Below are positions 44,835 through 56,534 of a DNA stretch of 64,000 nt, piece after piece. Below the pieces are notes generated by a model. The model searched no databases. It had not been told where the DNA came from and saw only the letters and a list, made by a program, of their open reading frames with translations. How positions within the stretch are numbered: the first letter of the stretch is position 1; each line of letters starts with the position of its first letter. This stretch comes from Clarireedia homoeocarpa (Eukaryota > Ascomycota > Leotiomycetes > Helotiales > Rutstroemiaceae): positions 255,443 through 319,442 of the forward strand of contig LNKV01000030.1 of the NCBI GenBank assembly GCA_001465935.1, given 5' to 3'. Made by a program: the position numbers and the translations under genes.

Positions 44835-45676
44835 GATAGATTGAAGTAGAAGATTGGTAAGAAGATACTCTCTTTGGCTCAAGAAGGAATTCGGATATTT
44901 ATAGCTATCGAAAGCGAGCAGGTCTTCCTAGACTTCTAGATACAAATTAACAGTGGTAAATATAATTCATGGACGAGGATGGATGTAGCATGGGAGAAGA
45001 AAATCAGCTTAAATCTATTTCCTCTTGCATGTAGTTGTACATGCAGTTGGAAGCACGTTTGGGAATGCAGTTGGATATGTTGTCGAAAATGTTGGTGGCA
45101 CATTCGCCTGTGTTATTGTGAGTCATTTTTACTCAATTTAGTTTGAGAGGTTGGTTCGAAATACCAACACCAAGGTAGAGCATCTCCGCCGAAATTTTTC
45201 AACAGTTGGCCTACTGTGTGAATGTGGTAATAGAAAGCCTGCATGAAACAGTTGAATATGAAATCTCTATAATCTGGTGCCCGAGGCCGAGGCCTTGAGG
45301 TGGAGGTGGAGTTCGCGGATCTAAAATTGGGAATTGATAATGGTCCGACGCTTTTTATTATCTGTCCGACGCCCTACAAATTTATATAATAATTATTCGA
45401 ATTCATATTCTAGTATTTATACTTTCTCTAAATAGACTTTATTCTGGCGGTGATATCTTGTAATACTGTAAAAGGGATATGGATGTGCCGTCGAAGTGCA
45501 CAGTAAACACACTGCTATAGCTGAGTACTAGGAAGAGAGGAAGCAAGAGTGAAGAGGAGGTCAATTGTAAGTAGCTACACTACTACTAGATATAGGGGAA
45601 ACACCGGAACGGAAAATTAAAAGTCCGATGTGGCATCAGCCCAACTACAATACTAATATAGCGGCGGCGCTACTTC
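44835..45676. other. Intergenic
   Basis: This contains the promoter of the possible secreted-protein gene and the 3' flank of the AAA ATPase gene. No gene is seen. Confidence 0.5.
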
Positions 45677-48600
45677 TTACTGCTCTGTTTCTGATCTAGG
45701 TGTCGGATATCCACCTCCTGTCGGCGGTGGTAGATAATACGGATAGCCAGGAAACTGCGATGCATATCCGGCACCAGGATGAGGATAACCAGCTCCTGCA
45801 GGGGGATAACCAACTCCTGTAGGGGGATAACCAGCTCCCGGAGGCATAGGATATGGATATGGGGGTGGCTGCTGGGCGTGCCCACCGGGCTTTGGTGTGG
45901 GCTGAGGACTAGGCATCGCAGCGGCAGAGCGTGGGGTGGACTCACTGATGGATGAGCGCATTGTAGCTTCAAGGTGGGAGGAGGGTTGGGCGGCGTCGTG
46001 TTGGTAGGCTAGAGCTGGCATAGACAATCTTTTGTCCTTTTCTTCCTTTTTCTTTTCTCTTTCCTCTTTGAGCTTTTGTTCCTTTTCCTGCTGCCTAGCA
46101 GCGGCCAGCTCCTTGATGACTTCGTACTCCATGGCGCGGATCTGAATGGACTTGGCGTAGCCCTCCTGGTCCTTGTTACGGACTTTGTTCAGGTACTCCA
46201 TGAAGTCGAGGTAGGCAGCCGAGACGACCTTCAGCTGGTGAACTTCGAGGACGACAATGCGCTCTGGATCGACGGGCTTCTTGCCGTAATCTTCGCCTTG
46301 TGCATCGACTTCAGCCAATGCCAAGGCTGTTTGGCAGGCGTTACGGATCTGACGACCATTCCATCGCTCGTTCTTGTGGTCTGTCCAGTAGTCCTCGACA
46401 AATTTAAGCATCTCGGGCTCCTTGATTTGAAGTAGTCGTCCTCTTTCCTTAAATCGCTGGCGAATCAGCCGGAAATTCAACTTGAAGACATCCTTGGTTG
46501 GTTCTAAGTCAAGTTGGCGGTAGTAAAGACTGATGTGAATGCGGGACGTGAAAGCCTCGTCGAAATCACCAACTCGGTTTGTAGTAAGAAATAGGATACC
46601 AGCGTAGTACTCGAGGACGCGGAGGAAGACTATGCGAGTGTTAGCAATCGAAGTTGTTAAATAACTACATCCGCTGTGTCTTACCAGCCACCATTCCATT
46701 TCTCTTGAAATCTTCCTTCGATCGCGCAGCGAGGAAGACATCTGCTTCATCCAGTAGTAAGACACACCCCCATTTGCTGGCCAGATTGAAATTTTTGCTC
46801 AAAGCCTTGTCAACTTCGGCAGCCGATTCTCCTAAATCGCCTATATTACAGGTCAGATAAGCAAACATTAGAGGGATTTCCGAAGCTGAGGCATACCACA
46901 AGTGATCTGGAACAGGGGCCTTTCAAACATTTCTGCTACAGCCTCTGTCAAATAGCGTTAGTGAAACCTTTCTGTCACGTAAATGCGATGGACTTGCCTG
47001 CTGTCGATGTTTTTCCGACGCCAGGGGCTCCGTGCAAGAGAATGATGAGACCTTTTCCTGCAGAATTATTAGTATATTGAAAGCGAAGTTACGGTACTTT
47101 GTAGCATTATTCCCTACCTTTGCCACGGACAATATCAACTTGATCATCATATCTCGACTCTTCCGATTTCGCGGTATCTTTGTCTGTAAAATGCTGGGCT
47201 ACCAGTGAACGAATGATTCGTTTGTGCTCCTTCGGAATCACGAGGTCGTCGAACACCGAGTGCTTTGCTTTTTGCTCCGACATAGCTTCAATATTAGTAG
47301 CCTCACCTACGTTGGATTTCGCGGGGGCAGTGACATCTGTGGCTTCTATTTTCGAGTCGATGCCGCCCCCTGAATTCTCTCGAGAACTCACGGGTGGGCC
47401 AAGATGGCTTATATCAAGTACCGCTGTAATCCGTCATTACCAGTCAGCAAGACAGTCTCATAAGTAAGTGAAGAAGAAAGTAAAAGAAATTTGACGTTAC
47501 CCCACTCCCGGCTGCGCAACACAAATGCAAAGACACGGTAAGACATTATTAACAAATCTCGCGGGTCTATGTCGTGAAGCGAGGTCTTATCTAGATCCCT
47601 TGGGTAGATGGCTAGTGATGGAGGCCGATTGCGGTCTTCCGGGATCAGTCCGCCAATGTATTCTTGATTTCGTTTCTTCTCAGCAAAGGCATCCAAATAG
47701 ATCCTTTCGTGCACGCAACAAGCCGCGGTGCAAGATTCGGTGTTGACATCATCTTCTGACATTGCCCCAATCAAATTCTCTGGTTCCGGCCTCCACCCAG
47801 CGTCCGGGTTGGCTGTGAATGCCTCCTCGAAATCCACAACAACATTGCTGTCAATCTCGTTTCTCTGGTCTAGGGTGAAGCCACTGTAATGCATGTGCTT
47901 GAAGGTGGTAACGTCAAGGAAGGATCTGCCTCGCTCGATGAGACGGTCCCTGAAAGACTGGGCGGGCTTGTCTCCTTTTCGATCCAAGTCGACGAACCGA
48001 AGGGGAAACACCTCAAGAGATGTGACATCCTTTTCTCCATCATATCTTTGAATTTTAACTTTTTTACTAATAGGGCCAAGGGTCTTTCCGTCAAAGTCAA
48101 CATAAACGCAGTGCAAGACAATTGGTGTTTCATCTGAAGAGGAGTCCGACGTGAGGGTGAATCTCGGGTAGGGGGAGATTGCCTTGTGGCTGGCGCTAGT
48201 GACTTTAATGATACGGTAGGCTTGTCGGCGATTCTGACCCACAACCTCGTCGCCAGGTTTGAAGAGGTACCAAAGGTCAGCGAAAGAAACCTTCACGCAG
48301 TGATCAGTTGCGAGATAGTTCTTCTTGGCTCGAATGTCGGTGTCCATAAACTCCACAAGACACTTCAGATGATTGTATGCATTGAGCGAATCTGTAAATT
48401 CGGCATCTTCCGATGTGCCTTCCGATATGTCTTCCGATTTATGTTCCAAGGCCTTCGCATCTAACGATGACCTAGTGCCTTTCTTGTCGCCGGTAACTTC
48501 GTTGCTTTGGCCCTTCGACTCCGGAGATAATGTATCCAGTGTGGCCTCTTTTTCCTCTTCTTCCTGCGTAACAAACTTCCTTTCCAGTTCTTGGAGCTTC

Positions 48601-49718
48601 TGTCGAATAGGCTCATCGAAGAAAGCGAGGATTTTGTAAGGCCTGATCATGATTCCTCCGGGGCTATTCGTGATATTTTCACTGTCAAACTTTGCCAGCA
48701 TTTTGGCAATATGTGTCGAGTTGATACGAATACGTTCAGCAAGAGGCAATTCTCCTGGAGAAAGGGGCTTCTTCGTGCTGGCGACAATATTTTGTGTTTT
48801 TGCTGGGGCATCCATGTTACCTTGTCTACGGCCTCCCCTGGTCCACCCACCAAGATAGATAGGCTCGAAGGTGATAGAAGGCTCGCCTTTGAGAATATCG
48901 ATTGCGTGGCAAGCCTTTGGTTCTTTTTGAAAGTCTATACCACTCATTTTGAAAACAGACCATTCCGCACGAAGAGGGACCACTTCAAATTCTGGTGGTA
49001 GTGCGACTTCAGGTTTTTCCCCAGTGGTTGGCGCTTGGGGGGTTATCTCCTTTGGCCTTCCCAGCTTTTTATCCAGCTCCTCTTGCTTCAGATGAAGCTC
49101 GCCGCGCTCACGGTCCCACTCTCGCTCCATGTCGCGCAGCCGTTCCAAATCTTCCTGGAGATTTTGAATCCAAGATTTTTGCTTTTTGAGCCGAGTAATC
49201 TCTCTTTCGTATGAGGTAATTGCATTGTCGGTATAGTCCTCTAACTCATACTCATAGATTTCTTGTTCCGACTTTCCCAGGTATCTTAAACGTTCTCGCA
49301 ACCTATTTCTCCTTCCTATATTGTAGACGCTACTAGTGATCGCCATTGAATGGCTCACGGAAGGTGGCATATCGGTGATACCAAATATTCTGTTAAGTTT
49401 TTCGTCCTCGAGCCTTTTTTCTTCATTGGATTTTTCAATGTCTTTCAATTTGTCCTGAAGTATACGGATTTGGCCTTCAAGAGTAGCTGCGCTGTTCTCT
49501 GATTGCTTAGGAAGGTTCTCTTCATCTTGATCATCGTGCTCAATCTCTGCGGCGCTTTTATCTCCATTAACGGAATCTGAAACCTTGGAATCACCAGCTG
49601 GTGCCGCACTGGGGTTATTTGATACCGATTTGGTAGAGATTTCTAGTCCAGCTGTCGAGGCAGGTGCAGCAAGCCGAGCATCATCCACAGATGGCTCGAC
49701 ACTCGTGATTGGTTCCAT
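45677..49718 (-). CDS. AAA-family ATPase with DUF7025-like N-terminal half
   Basis: Six exons (47501-49718, 47118-47423, 46998-47057, 46897-46944, 46685-46840, 45677-46629) give 1246 residues. The third intron has a GC donor (GCAAGT). After a disordered acidic start comes a coiled coil (about residues 75-240), then the large fungal N-terminal domain. This includes KCLVEFMDTDI, FADLWYLFKPGDEVV and a YSGFTLDQRNEIDSNVVVDF region. The AAA module has Walker A HGAPGVGKT (851-858) and Walker B LLLDEAD (905-911). FLTTNRVGDFDEAFTSRIH contains the sensor and arginine-finger region. A helical lid follows, then a Lys/Glu coiled coil and a Gly/Pro/Tyr-rich tail with GAGYPP repeats. The start at 49718 was chosen as the first ATG in frame. 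Such ATPases are abundant in ascomycetes; substrates are unknown, and remodelling of protein complexes is expected. Confidence 0.92.
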
Positions 49719-50688
49719 GATTGAAGGAAAGCTTAGAAAGAAGCTTGAATGAGGGATAAGCAACGGAAATTGTTGCGGCTATCTTGGTGATTATAAATCT
49801 TGGACTGCGAACGTTCCCGTTGATTCTTAATCTGGTTGAATCAGCCCAACCTCAATTCGGCCTTGCGGAACTCAAACTTGACAGAGGTTTGCATGAATGC
49901 TTTATCTGTCAGCCATCGAATTAGCTTTCTTCTCGTTAGTTTACTCCAAATCCTGTTGTAGCTATATGCACTGAAGGTTTTACGAGAGCGAACGAATCCA
50001 AGAGTGCCCGTACGGGTGGGTATCATCTGCTGTAACTTACATTAAGTGAACGAGAAGGCAGTGAACACGTTTCCATACTACTTCAGTATATGCACGCCTC
50101 TATTGAAATTACAAGAGTTGGGGTAGTACAGAATAGTTCGTTTTATACTGGCAGATAGCTATAGAGGCGGGAGGCTCGGGTTATGCTGTTGGCTCAAGGA
50201 TTTCCAGAGTAGCGAACGAACCAGTATCCAGGAATCTTCAAATGGATGTAATCTTCCGTGAGGTGTGATCTACATTAGCTGAACTGGAACGTTACAATAC
50301 TACATGCACGCCTATCTTATAATCACACGAGTGGAAATGGTGTGGAATAAACTTCTCAGCCTCCAGCTACTTTAGCAAGAGCTGAAACTTGCATTTAACT
50401 ACTGCTTATCAAAAGAAAAACAAACAAAAAAAAGCAATACAATTATCGCAATATTTCCGAAAATTTTATTGGATTGCGTAAGTATTCCTCCGAGCAATTA
50501 CTAATCTGCTCACTTTCCGGTGGCATTGCCGCGTTTGGATGTTCGAGTACTGCCGGACTGCGTGTTTGATTGTCTCATTTTCCAAAGATGTCCAAACTTT
50601 CCACGTAAATGTAAACTACCGGACACGACATCATTAGTATCGAACAAGTTGAGACTTTCCGTGTCTGTTGCTAGAAATCGTGCTTCTA
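49719..50688. other. Divergent promoter region
   Basis: About 1 kb between the AAA ATPase and NLR-like genes, which are transcribed away from each other. No gene is seen. Two related stretches (near 50040-50110 and 50270-50340, each with a variant of a CATGCACGCCT-like string) hint at an internal duplication. Confidence 0.45.
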
Positions 50689-53240
50689 ATGGCGGGCGCA
50701 TCGCTCCAGATTCCACTTGTCACTGCTCAACCGCCATCAGTGGATTTCATCCAGAACCGTCTTCCATCGTATCACAAAGGGTTTAAGAGTCAATATTGCC
50801 AATGGAACCCGGACCTAAAACGATTCATTCCTCGACCACCATCCACCGCCATCTCGAGCAATGACCCGTCAACAAACGAGAAGGATGTCGAAGACGAACA
50901 GCTGTTAAGTGCGAGGCGCGTCATGCCCGCTGTTGCAGCCATGAAGTTTTGGAAATGCATTCTTCCGGAAGCCATGAATAGATTCATGTTGCAAAGGGCG
51001 GATGAGCCGCTGGAGGGGAAGAAGAAAGACTTTAGTATTCAAAGAGAGGAGGATTGGGAGAAAATATATGAAAAACTTCAGGCTGCAAGAGAAAAATATG
51101 ACGGTGGAAAGAAAGGGTTCTGGGGCAAGTTCAAAAGAGGAACAAGGAAGATATTTCGCAAGGCTTCCGAGTACACCAGTGTCGCGCAACAAGCGCTCCA
51201 GATCATCCCTGATCATGAGATTGTGTCTCCCGTAAAGGCTGCGGTAGAAGTTCTTCTCGATGTGTGTTCAGTCCGATTTTTCGGTACAATTGAAGTCACT
51301 AGTACTGACTGAACCTCGGATCTAGGCTGCCGAAAGAGCAAAAGAAACACGCGAAAAGGTTACATCTAGTACAATGGCGGAAAGCTTGGAGAAGACATTC
51401 GGAGATGTTGAGATCTTCCTCACGACCTTCCAAGAAGACGATAATATTGGAGAGGCGTCAATCAAACTGATTACCAGTATATTGATTGCAATCGAGGACG
51501 CAATATTTTTTTTTCTTTCTCACCAACGTAAGCCTGTTGCACAGATTCTTCCCTCTTGGGTCATCTGAATATCTAATTTCTCAGTCACACGAGGGTTCGC
51601 TGTCATTACCCGGGGGAAAAACTACGAAAAACGCCTTCTTGATGAGGTTGATGATATTCAACAAAAAAGTAACGATCTAATTCGGGAGGCAGAACGGTCT
51701 GACCTTGTTGGAAATCGAGAGGCCATGGAGAAGATTCTTAACGGTACGTTTCGGTGGCTTCAACTACATATGAAACACAACTTCCTTCCAGCGTTTGGAG
51801 AACTAACAGCTTGCAGGAGTGGGTCAAATCGTGTATTTGGAAATCCAGCAATCAGAGCGTATCGAGTTCGTCATTGGAAAAGTAGATGTTGTTTTAGGCA
51901 AGCTAGATGAGACGTATCAACTTGTAACAGAGTCAACAGACACAGTAATCGCCAAAGTGGATGAAGCAAAGGAAGAGGTGATCAAAAATTTCAATGAAAT
52001 GCAAGCCAAATTCGAGGAGAAGATCTTAAATTGCGTCCAAAATCTACTTAGAGAAGGCGAAGCCAAACACGAGGAAAAAGAGAAACAGCTGGAGCAGGAA
52101 TACAAGGAAAGAGAAAAACAGCGGGAACAGGAACTGATCGGTAGGTGTATTGTTTCCCCATAAATTACTCTTTATGGGGTCGGTGATTTTTCGTTAATCA
52201 TGCCCACAGTTCTTCGACGACAAAACCAGAAACTTAAGGACCAGAGCGAACACGGCGGACAAGACAGGAATGTGCCTACCTCTCCGCCGCAACAATCCCT
52301 TTATCCCTGGCAATATCCGCCCCCTTGGGTCAACGGATGGTGGGGGCCTCCGCTCAGCGGCTGGAACTCGTACTGTCCTCCTGGACCGTCGCCGACTCCC
52401 CAACCCAGCGCTCAGCCACCACAGCCTCCTCCCCTACGCACCCTCGACGCGAGTACTCTCCTCGAGCTTCTTGACATACCTATCGTCAACTCCGACGACA
52501 TCAACTCCATCCTCGAGAGCAGCAATTCCATCCCAACCAAGTACCACAACCGCGCGGCTCAAGTCGTGCAATCTTCGCAGTTCCACAGTTGGGCCACGTC
52601 CGCGACGTCACGCGACTTGCTCATCCAGGCCGACATCGCCAGTGACCCGGCACACTCGGCGGAGGCGCTGTCATTCGTCTGCGCAACGATGGCGAAAGCG
52701 TTGCGACAGCGCGAGCAGTCCGTTTGCTTGGTCTTCTTTTGTGCAGGGCTCGACAAGTTCGACAGCGATCAAGTCGGGCCTGTAGCGATGATTCGGTGCT
52801 TGGCGGCGCAGCTGCTGTCACAGCAGCTTATGGGCATGAAATTTTTAGAGGATGACGTGGATGTTGATGGCATTAGGAATAGAGACGTTGAAGCGCTCTG
52901 TAGACTGTTTGAGTTACTAGTGAGACTAGTATCGAGGAGATTAACTTTGGTTTGTTTGCTCGACGGGATTACATATTACGAGAATCCAGAATATCAGAGC
53001 GACCTGATCGAGATTCTGAAGTTCATTGTGGATCTTTCCAGGGATGATACCGTTGGACCGGCTGTCAAGGTACTCGCGACCTGCCCAGTGGGAACAATTG
53101 AAGTGCACACAGTATTCGATGATGATAGCGATTCTTGTTTGTCAATGGCTGGGCTTCCTCTGCTAGGTCACGACTTGGTTATATCAAATTTCGAGGATAG
53201 TGATGGAAATAATATATACTCTGACGATGATGATAATTGA
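50689..53240 (+). CDS. NLR-like (fungal STAND N-terminal) protein lacking a clear P-loop
   Basis: Five exons (50689-51261, 51326-51527, 51585-51743, 51817-52140, 52210-53240) give 762 residues. The N-terminal region has AVAAMKFWKCILPEAMNRF, KKGFWGKFKRGTRKI, IVSPVKAAVEVLLD and AAERAKETREKV. These match the helical domain that opens many fungal STAND/NACHT proteins. A long charged coiled coil follows (EGEAKHEEKEKQLEQEYKER). A Pro/Trp/Tyr linker (about 425-490) separates it from an NTPase-like half: LLIQADIASD, SVCLVFFCAG, MIRCLAAQLL and TLVCLLDGITYYE. This resembles a NACHT-like fold with a Walker-B-like strand, but no GxxxxGK[ST] is present. It is likely a divergent NTP-binding or pseudo-NLR. 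A role in non-self recognition is inferred from relatives. Confidence 0.85.
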
Positions 53241-53749
53241 GAAAAATATAATAATATAATTAAATTTAAACGTCGTTATTAGCAACTTATTTAAAAATAA
53301 ATAACTAGTAACCTAGTTTAACTAGTGACTAGGTGAGCCCTTTTATATCTAATCAGATACTCAGGATCGCGGGACATAGTCCGTGCGGGGCAAAATAAGA
53401 AGCAACCCTCAGAACAGTGGTCACGTGGGCGGGCCAGAATATTATGCTAAGAAATAACCGTCGAAATATCTTTTACAGAAAGATGTAGGCAATTGGCAAG
53501 ATATTGAAATGCAATGTATTTGCTATCTTGAGCTAGGATCTCCAAGCTATAATAAAAACAGCTTTAGATATCTCGGTTTTATCAGTCACCTGCCGTTGAG
53601 ATGAGCCATGCACGGCAAGGCTGAGAACTGCCTTGCAGTCAGTCTATGTAATTTTCTTGTTGCTTCTTTTGTTCTAATTGATATATATACTACGAGTTAG
53701 AGAAATTGATTCTTTATGTTCTTGTTCGTCGTCGCCTATCGTCGCTATT
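53241..53749. other. Intergenic
   Basis: AT-rich flank of the NLR-like gene. No gene is seen. Confidence 0.5.
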
Positions 53750-54001
53750 ATGGCAGCATCACAGGCCCACATAGCAACTTTCAAGAGCGCTTTCGACCGC
53801 TTGGTAGATGTTGTAAAACCGCGGGACGCTTTGGATTTTCACTCCACGACGTTGAGAGATGTGTATGATACCGCATACCAAATACAGGAGATCCAAAGGA
53901 AACGACGATCGCTCCGCTACATGAGCCGGCTCAAGCCTTTTCTCCAATGTTTAGAGAAGTATTCAAAGGCAATCGATACACTGTGCAATCTCAATACGTA
54001 G
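53750..54001 (+). CDS. Truncated STAND/NLR N-terminal fragment (83 aa)
   Basis: An ATG frame of 83 residues contains STTLRDVYDTAYQIQEIQRK and RLKPFLQCLEKYSKAIDTL. This is the pattern of the helical region shortly after the start of fungal NACHT/STAND proteins, where an LxPFLxGLxxYxxxIDT-like block is normally followed by a segment rich in Pro and Trp. Here a stop comes directly after NLNT, and no continuation is recognised before the next gene begins on the other strand at 54095. It may be a remnant of a second NLR-like gene or a stand-alone domain. A GTAGAC donor-like site overlaps the stop. Confidence 0.5.
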   Translation: MAASQAHIATFKSAFDRLVDVVKPRDALDFHSTTLRDVYDTAYQIQEIQRKRRSLRYMSRLKPFLQCLEKYSKAIDTLCNLNT

Positions 54002-54094
54002 ACAGGGAATTCAAAGCTTAAGTAAATGATTAAGGTGACATGACACTCAATAGTATCCCCAGGGTGCTATCAAACTGAAGCCACGTAATACCTA

Positions 54095-55921
54095 TTATCG
54101 TCGTTTCTTCGAGTCGGATGGTTTCTCTGAAGACTCCGGCGTAATTTGCTGCAAATTAGTATGATTCGAAGAATCGGAGGCTTCGGTGTCTGACAGGGCT
54201 TGTTCGACAAAAATCTGAGAGAGTTCAGAATGCTTTGGTGTAGTCTCAATTTGCTCTAATGATTCCAGCTGGAAGTTCGGTTTCCATTCGTCAATTGCCG
54301 ACCGGATTTGTTCCAAAAGCTCAAGGCCAGCGTCTAACGCATTCAGGCAAAATTGAAGGCTTTTCCACTTATTCTTGCCCTTGCGGGCCTTGATGTCGAA
54401 TGCATCCATGTCATCTCTGTAACAGTATGTCTTTTCGCCGTCGATTATCGCCTTGTAGCCATAAAGTCTAGCCATGCGGTGGTCATGGAAAACTGAGAAA
54501 ACCAAGTATTTTCCATGAAGCTCTTTCTCTCTTTCAAGCTTTCTGAAGAGATTGACTATGCCAAACACAGCAACGGTCGCGCTGTGACCATTTTGTCGAT
54601 CGGCGATATCAAGCCCAACGGTGCCACCCTTCACCTCAAGCATCAGGCATGGGAAGTACATGTAATATGTAGCTCTGAAGTAGGACTTGTCGTCTACGTC
54701 TCCAATAATCCGAAGTTTTCCGTGCTGCTCGTCCGAAAAATTAGGGGCTCCAAATCCTATAGCGGAATCCGGCTTGGGAACCGTTTGAGTTACTTTTATA
54801 CAGTTATTCCATACTTCATCAAAACTTTGGACGAAAGGCTTGTACTTTGTTTCTCGAATAGCCCTCTCCTGGACTTTCGGAAACATCAGATCCCCGATCG
54901 TTCTAATGATGAAAGCCTCATTGCGATCCTGAATCATGTCCATGGTGTCCTCAAAACAGTCATCGCTAAACAGAGAAGTTTCAGGCATTGGCTGCTCTTT
55001 CTCAAGGAGCGTCTGCGACAGTTGATCATTGTATCTCTCAACATCATCGGGGAGCTTATCTCGATAACTCTTCATGATACCCCCACATGCTTCAAGTTGG
55101 GTGGTATATTTTCCATCCTGATATCCCCGATCGCTATCGGACGCGAGACTGGATGACGATCGTTTCTTTGAAAGACTTTTCTTCGTGGCTATCACACGCT
55201 GCATGTTGGTATAACGATGCCATAGCACGTCTCCGGTTGCAGGGTGTACTGGTTCCGATTCTGTAACTTGCTCCACCCACTCTTCAATATCAGGAGTATA
55301 AGAAGCTGTCAAGTGGCTGGCGACTTTCGGTTTGTCGGTCTCGTGGCTAGTGGGTAGTCGTTGTTCTGTAGACTGAACACGGTCCTCCTTGGCTCCCTTT
55401 GCTGGTTCTAATCGGCGTCGTTTTGGAGGAAGTTCAATTGAAGACTTATTTTGGTCTAGTTCCGCTCGAGTTCTCTTCCGACGATTAGGTGAGACAGGAT
55501 GGGACTTCTGACAAAGGTTAACATGAGATTCTCCCCTCAAAGAACAACTCGCATACCTGAGTTTGATCGTAACCCGTGTCTTTTCCGACTCTACGTGTTC
55601 TTTTGGAAGCGCGGAACAGAGAAGGTTCGTGGGGCTGCTCGCGCAGATTTGAGCCCGTATCTAGCTGTCGGGGCCGCTTTCGAGTGTTTTTCTGCTGAAT
55701 AGCAGTAGTGGCGCTTGTGTGTACGGAGGGTAAGTTCCTAACGGTCGAGGGCTCTGTGACAGCTCGTTGTTTCTATTAATATTTAGTTAGGTCATTAGAA
55801 GAGATAGAGATTCGCGCATACATACCTTTCGTGTGTCTGCGATGCGTGAGCTTCTACTAGGTAGAGTTTTGGTGATGCTTTGAGGGGCGCCTTTGAGGTG
55901 TTTGTCGTTGAAAGCCGGCAT
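54095..55921 (-). CDS. DUF7924-type PD-(D/E)XK nuclease-like protein
   Basis: Three exons (55826-55921, 55557-55772, 54095-55507) with introns of 53 and 49 bp give 574 residues. The first 200 residues are basic and disordered with nuclear-localisation-like RRKRTRAEL and PPKRRRLEP. The C-terminal domain shows KPDSAIGFGAP (Asp at about 351), then YFPCLMLEVKGG (Glu395-x-Lys397) followed by LDIADRQNGHS. This D...ExK arrangement is the PD-(D/E)XK nuclease core. FSVFHDHRMARLYGYKAIID and FCLNALDAGLELLEQI follow, as in the DUF7924 family of filamentous fungi. DNA cleavage is suggested but unproven for the family. It is transcribed away from the SNF2 gene across a ~600 bp shared region. Confidence 0.88.
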
Positions 55922-56534
55922 AGGTACGTTTACTCGGGCGCTTAGAGATTCTGAACGGCTAGGCATCTCTCTAGGTACGAGGAAGAACGAGCTTATGTGC
56001 CGCTGAGTTTGGGGGTGGAGTCATCTAGCGTAAAAGAGGGATGCACGTCATCTAGCGTAAAAGAGGGATGCACGTCATCTAGCGTAAAAGAGGGATGCAC
56101 GACAAATCCAGTGAAGACGCCAAGTCATTCTATTGACGCGACACACGTGCCACTAGTGCCGGCCCTAGCCACTGCGGGCAAACTCGCCACCTCCTTTCCC
56201 TACTATCATAGGCTGGCTCAGTGCAAACATATCTTCAACCTAAATGTGAGGAAATCTATCATCCTCGAATAAGCTAAAGTGTAACATATAAATTATCTGT
56301 CGGCACTGAGAGGTTAAATGCGACCGATTATTCGGTTTTCAGGCCCATTGGTATAGCATCAATAATCTAAGCGATATCGTGCCTGCTTGGAGGAGTTGTT
56401 AGGCCCGCAGCTTGATGATTTGGTTTATATGTTTACCGACGTATTTACCAACGTATTTGATAATTTTTGAATACCTAGTATTCACTCCTCTTTCTATCCT
56501 AGAAGGCGGACGATAGTAGCCTGGGCTTTCCGAG
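55922..56534. other. Divergent promoter region with 27-bp repeats
   Basis: This separates the DUF7924 gene from the SNF2 gene and contains three tandem 27-bp units (listed separately). The forward frame over them (55997-56272) is open because 27 is a multiple of three, but it lacks other coding signs. Confidence 0.5.
56021..56101. repeat. 27-bp tandem repeat, three copies
   Basis: Units begin TCATCTAGCGTAAAAGAGGG at 56021, 56048 and 56075 and are identical apart from the last base or two. Confidence 0.92.

Noticed and set aside
47409..47500. AAA ATPase first exon ending as a complete 784-residue protein
   Set aside because: Continuing the open frame loses the AAA module; splicing at 47500/47424 restores one continuous 1246-residue protein.
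56021..56101. CRISPR-like direct repeats
   Set aside because: Units are directly adjacent with no spacers, and the genome is eukaryotic.
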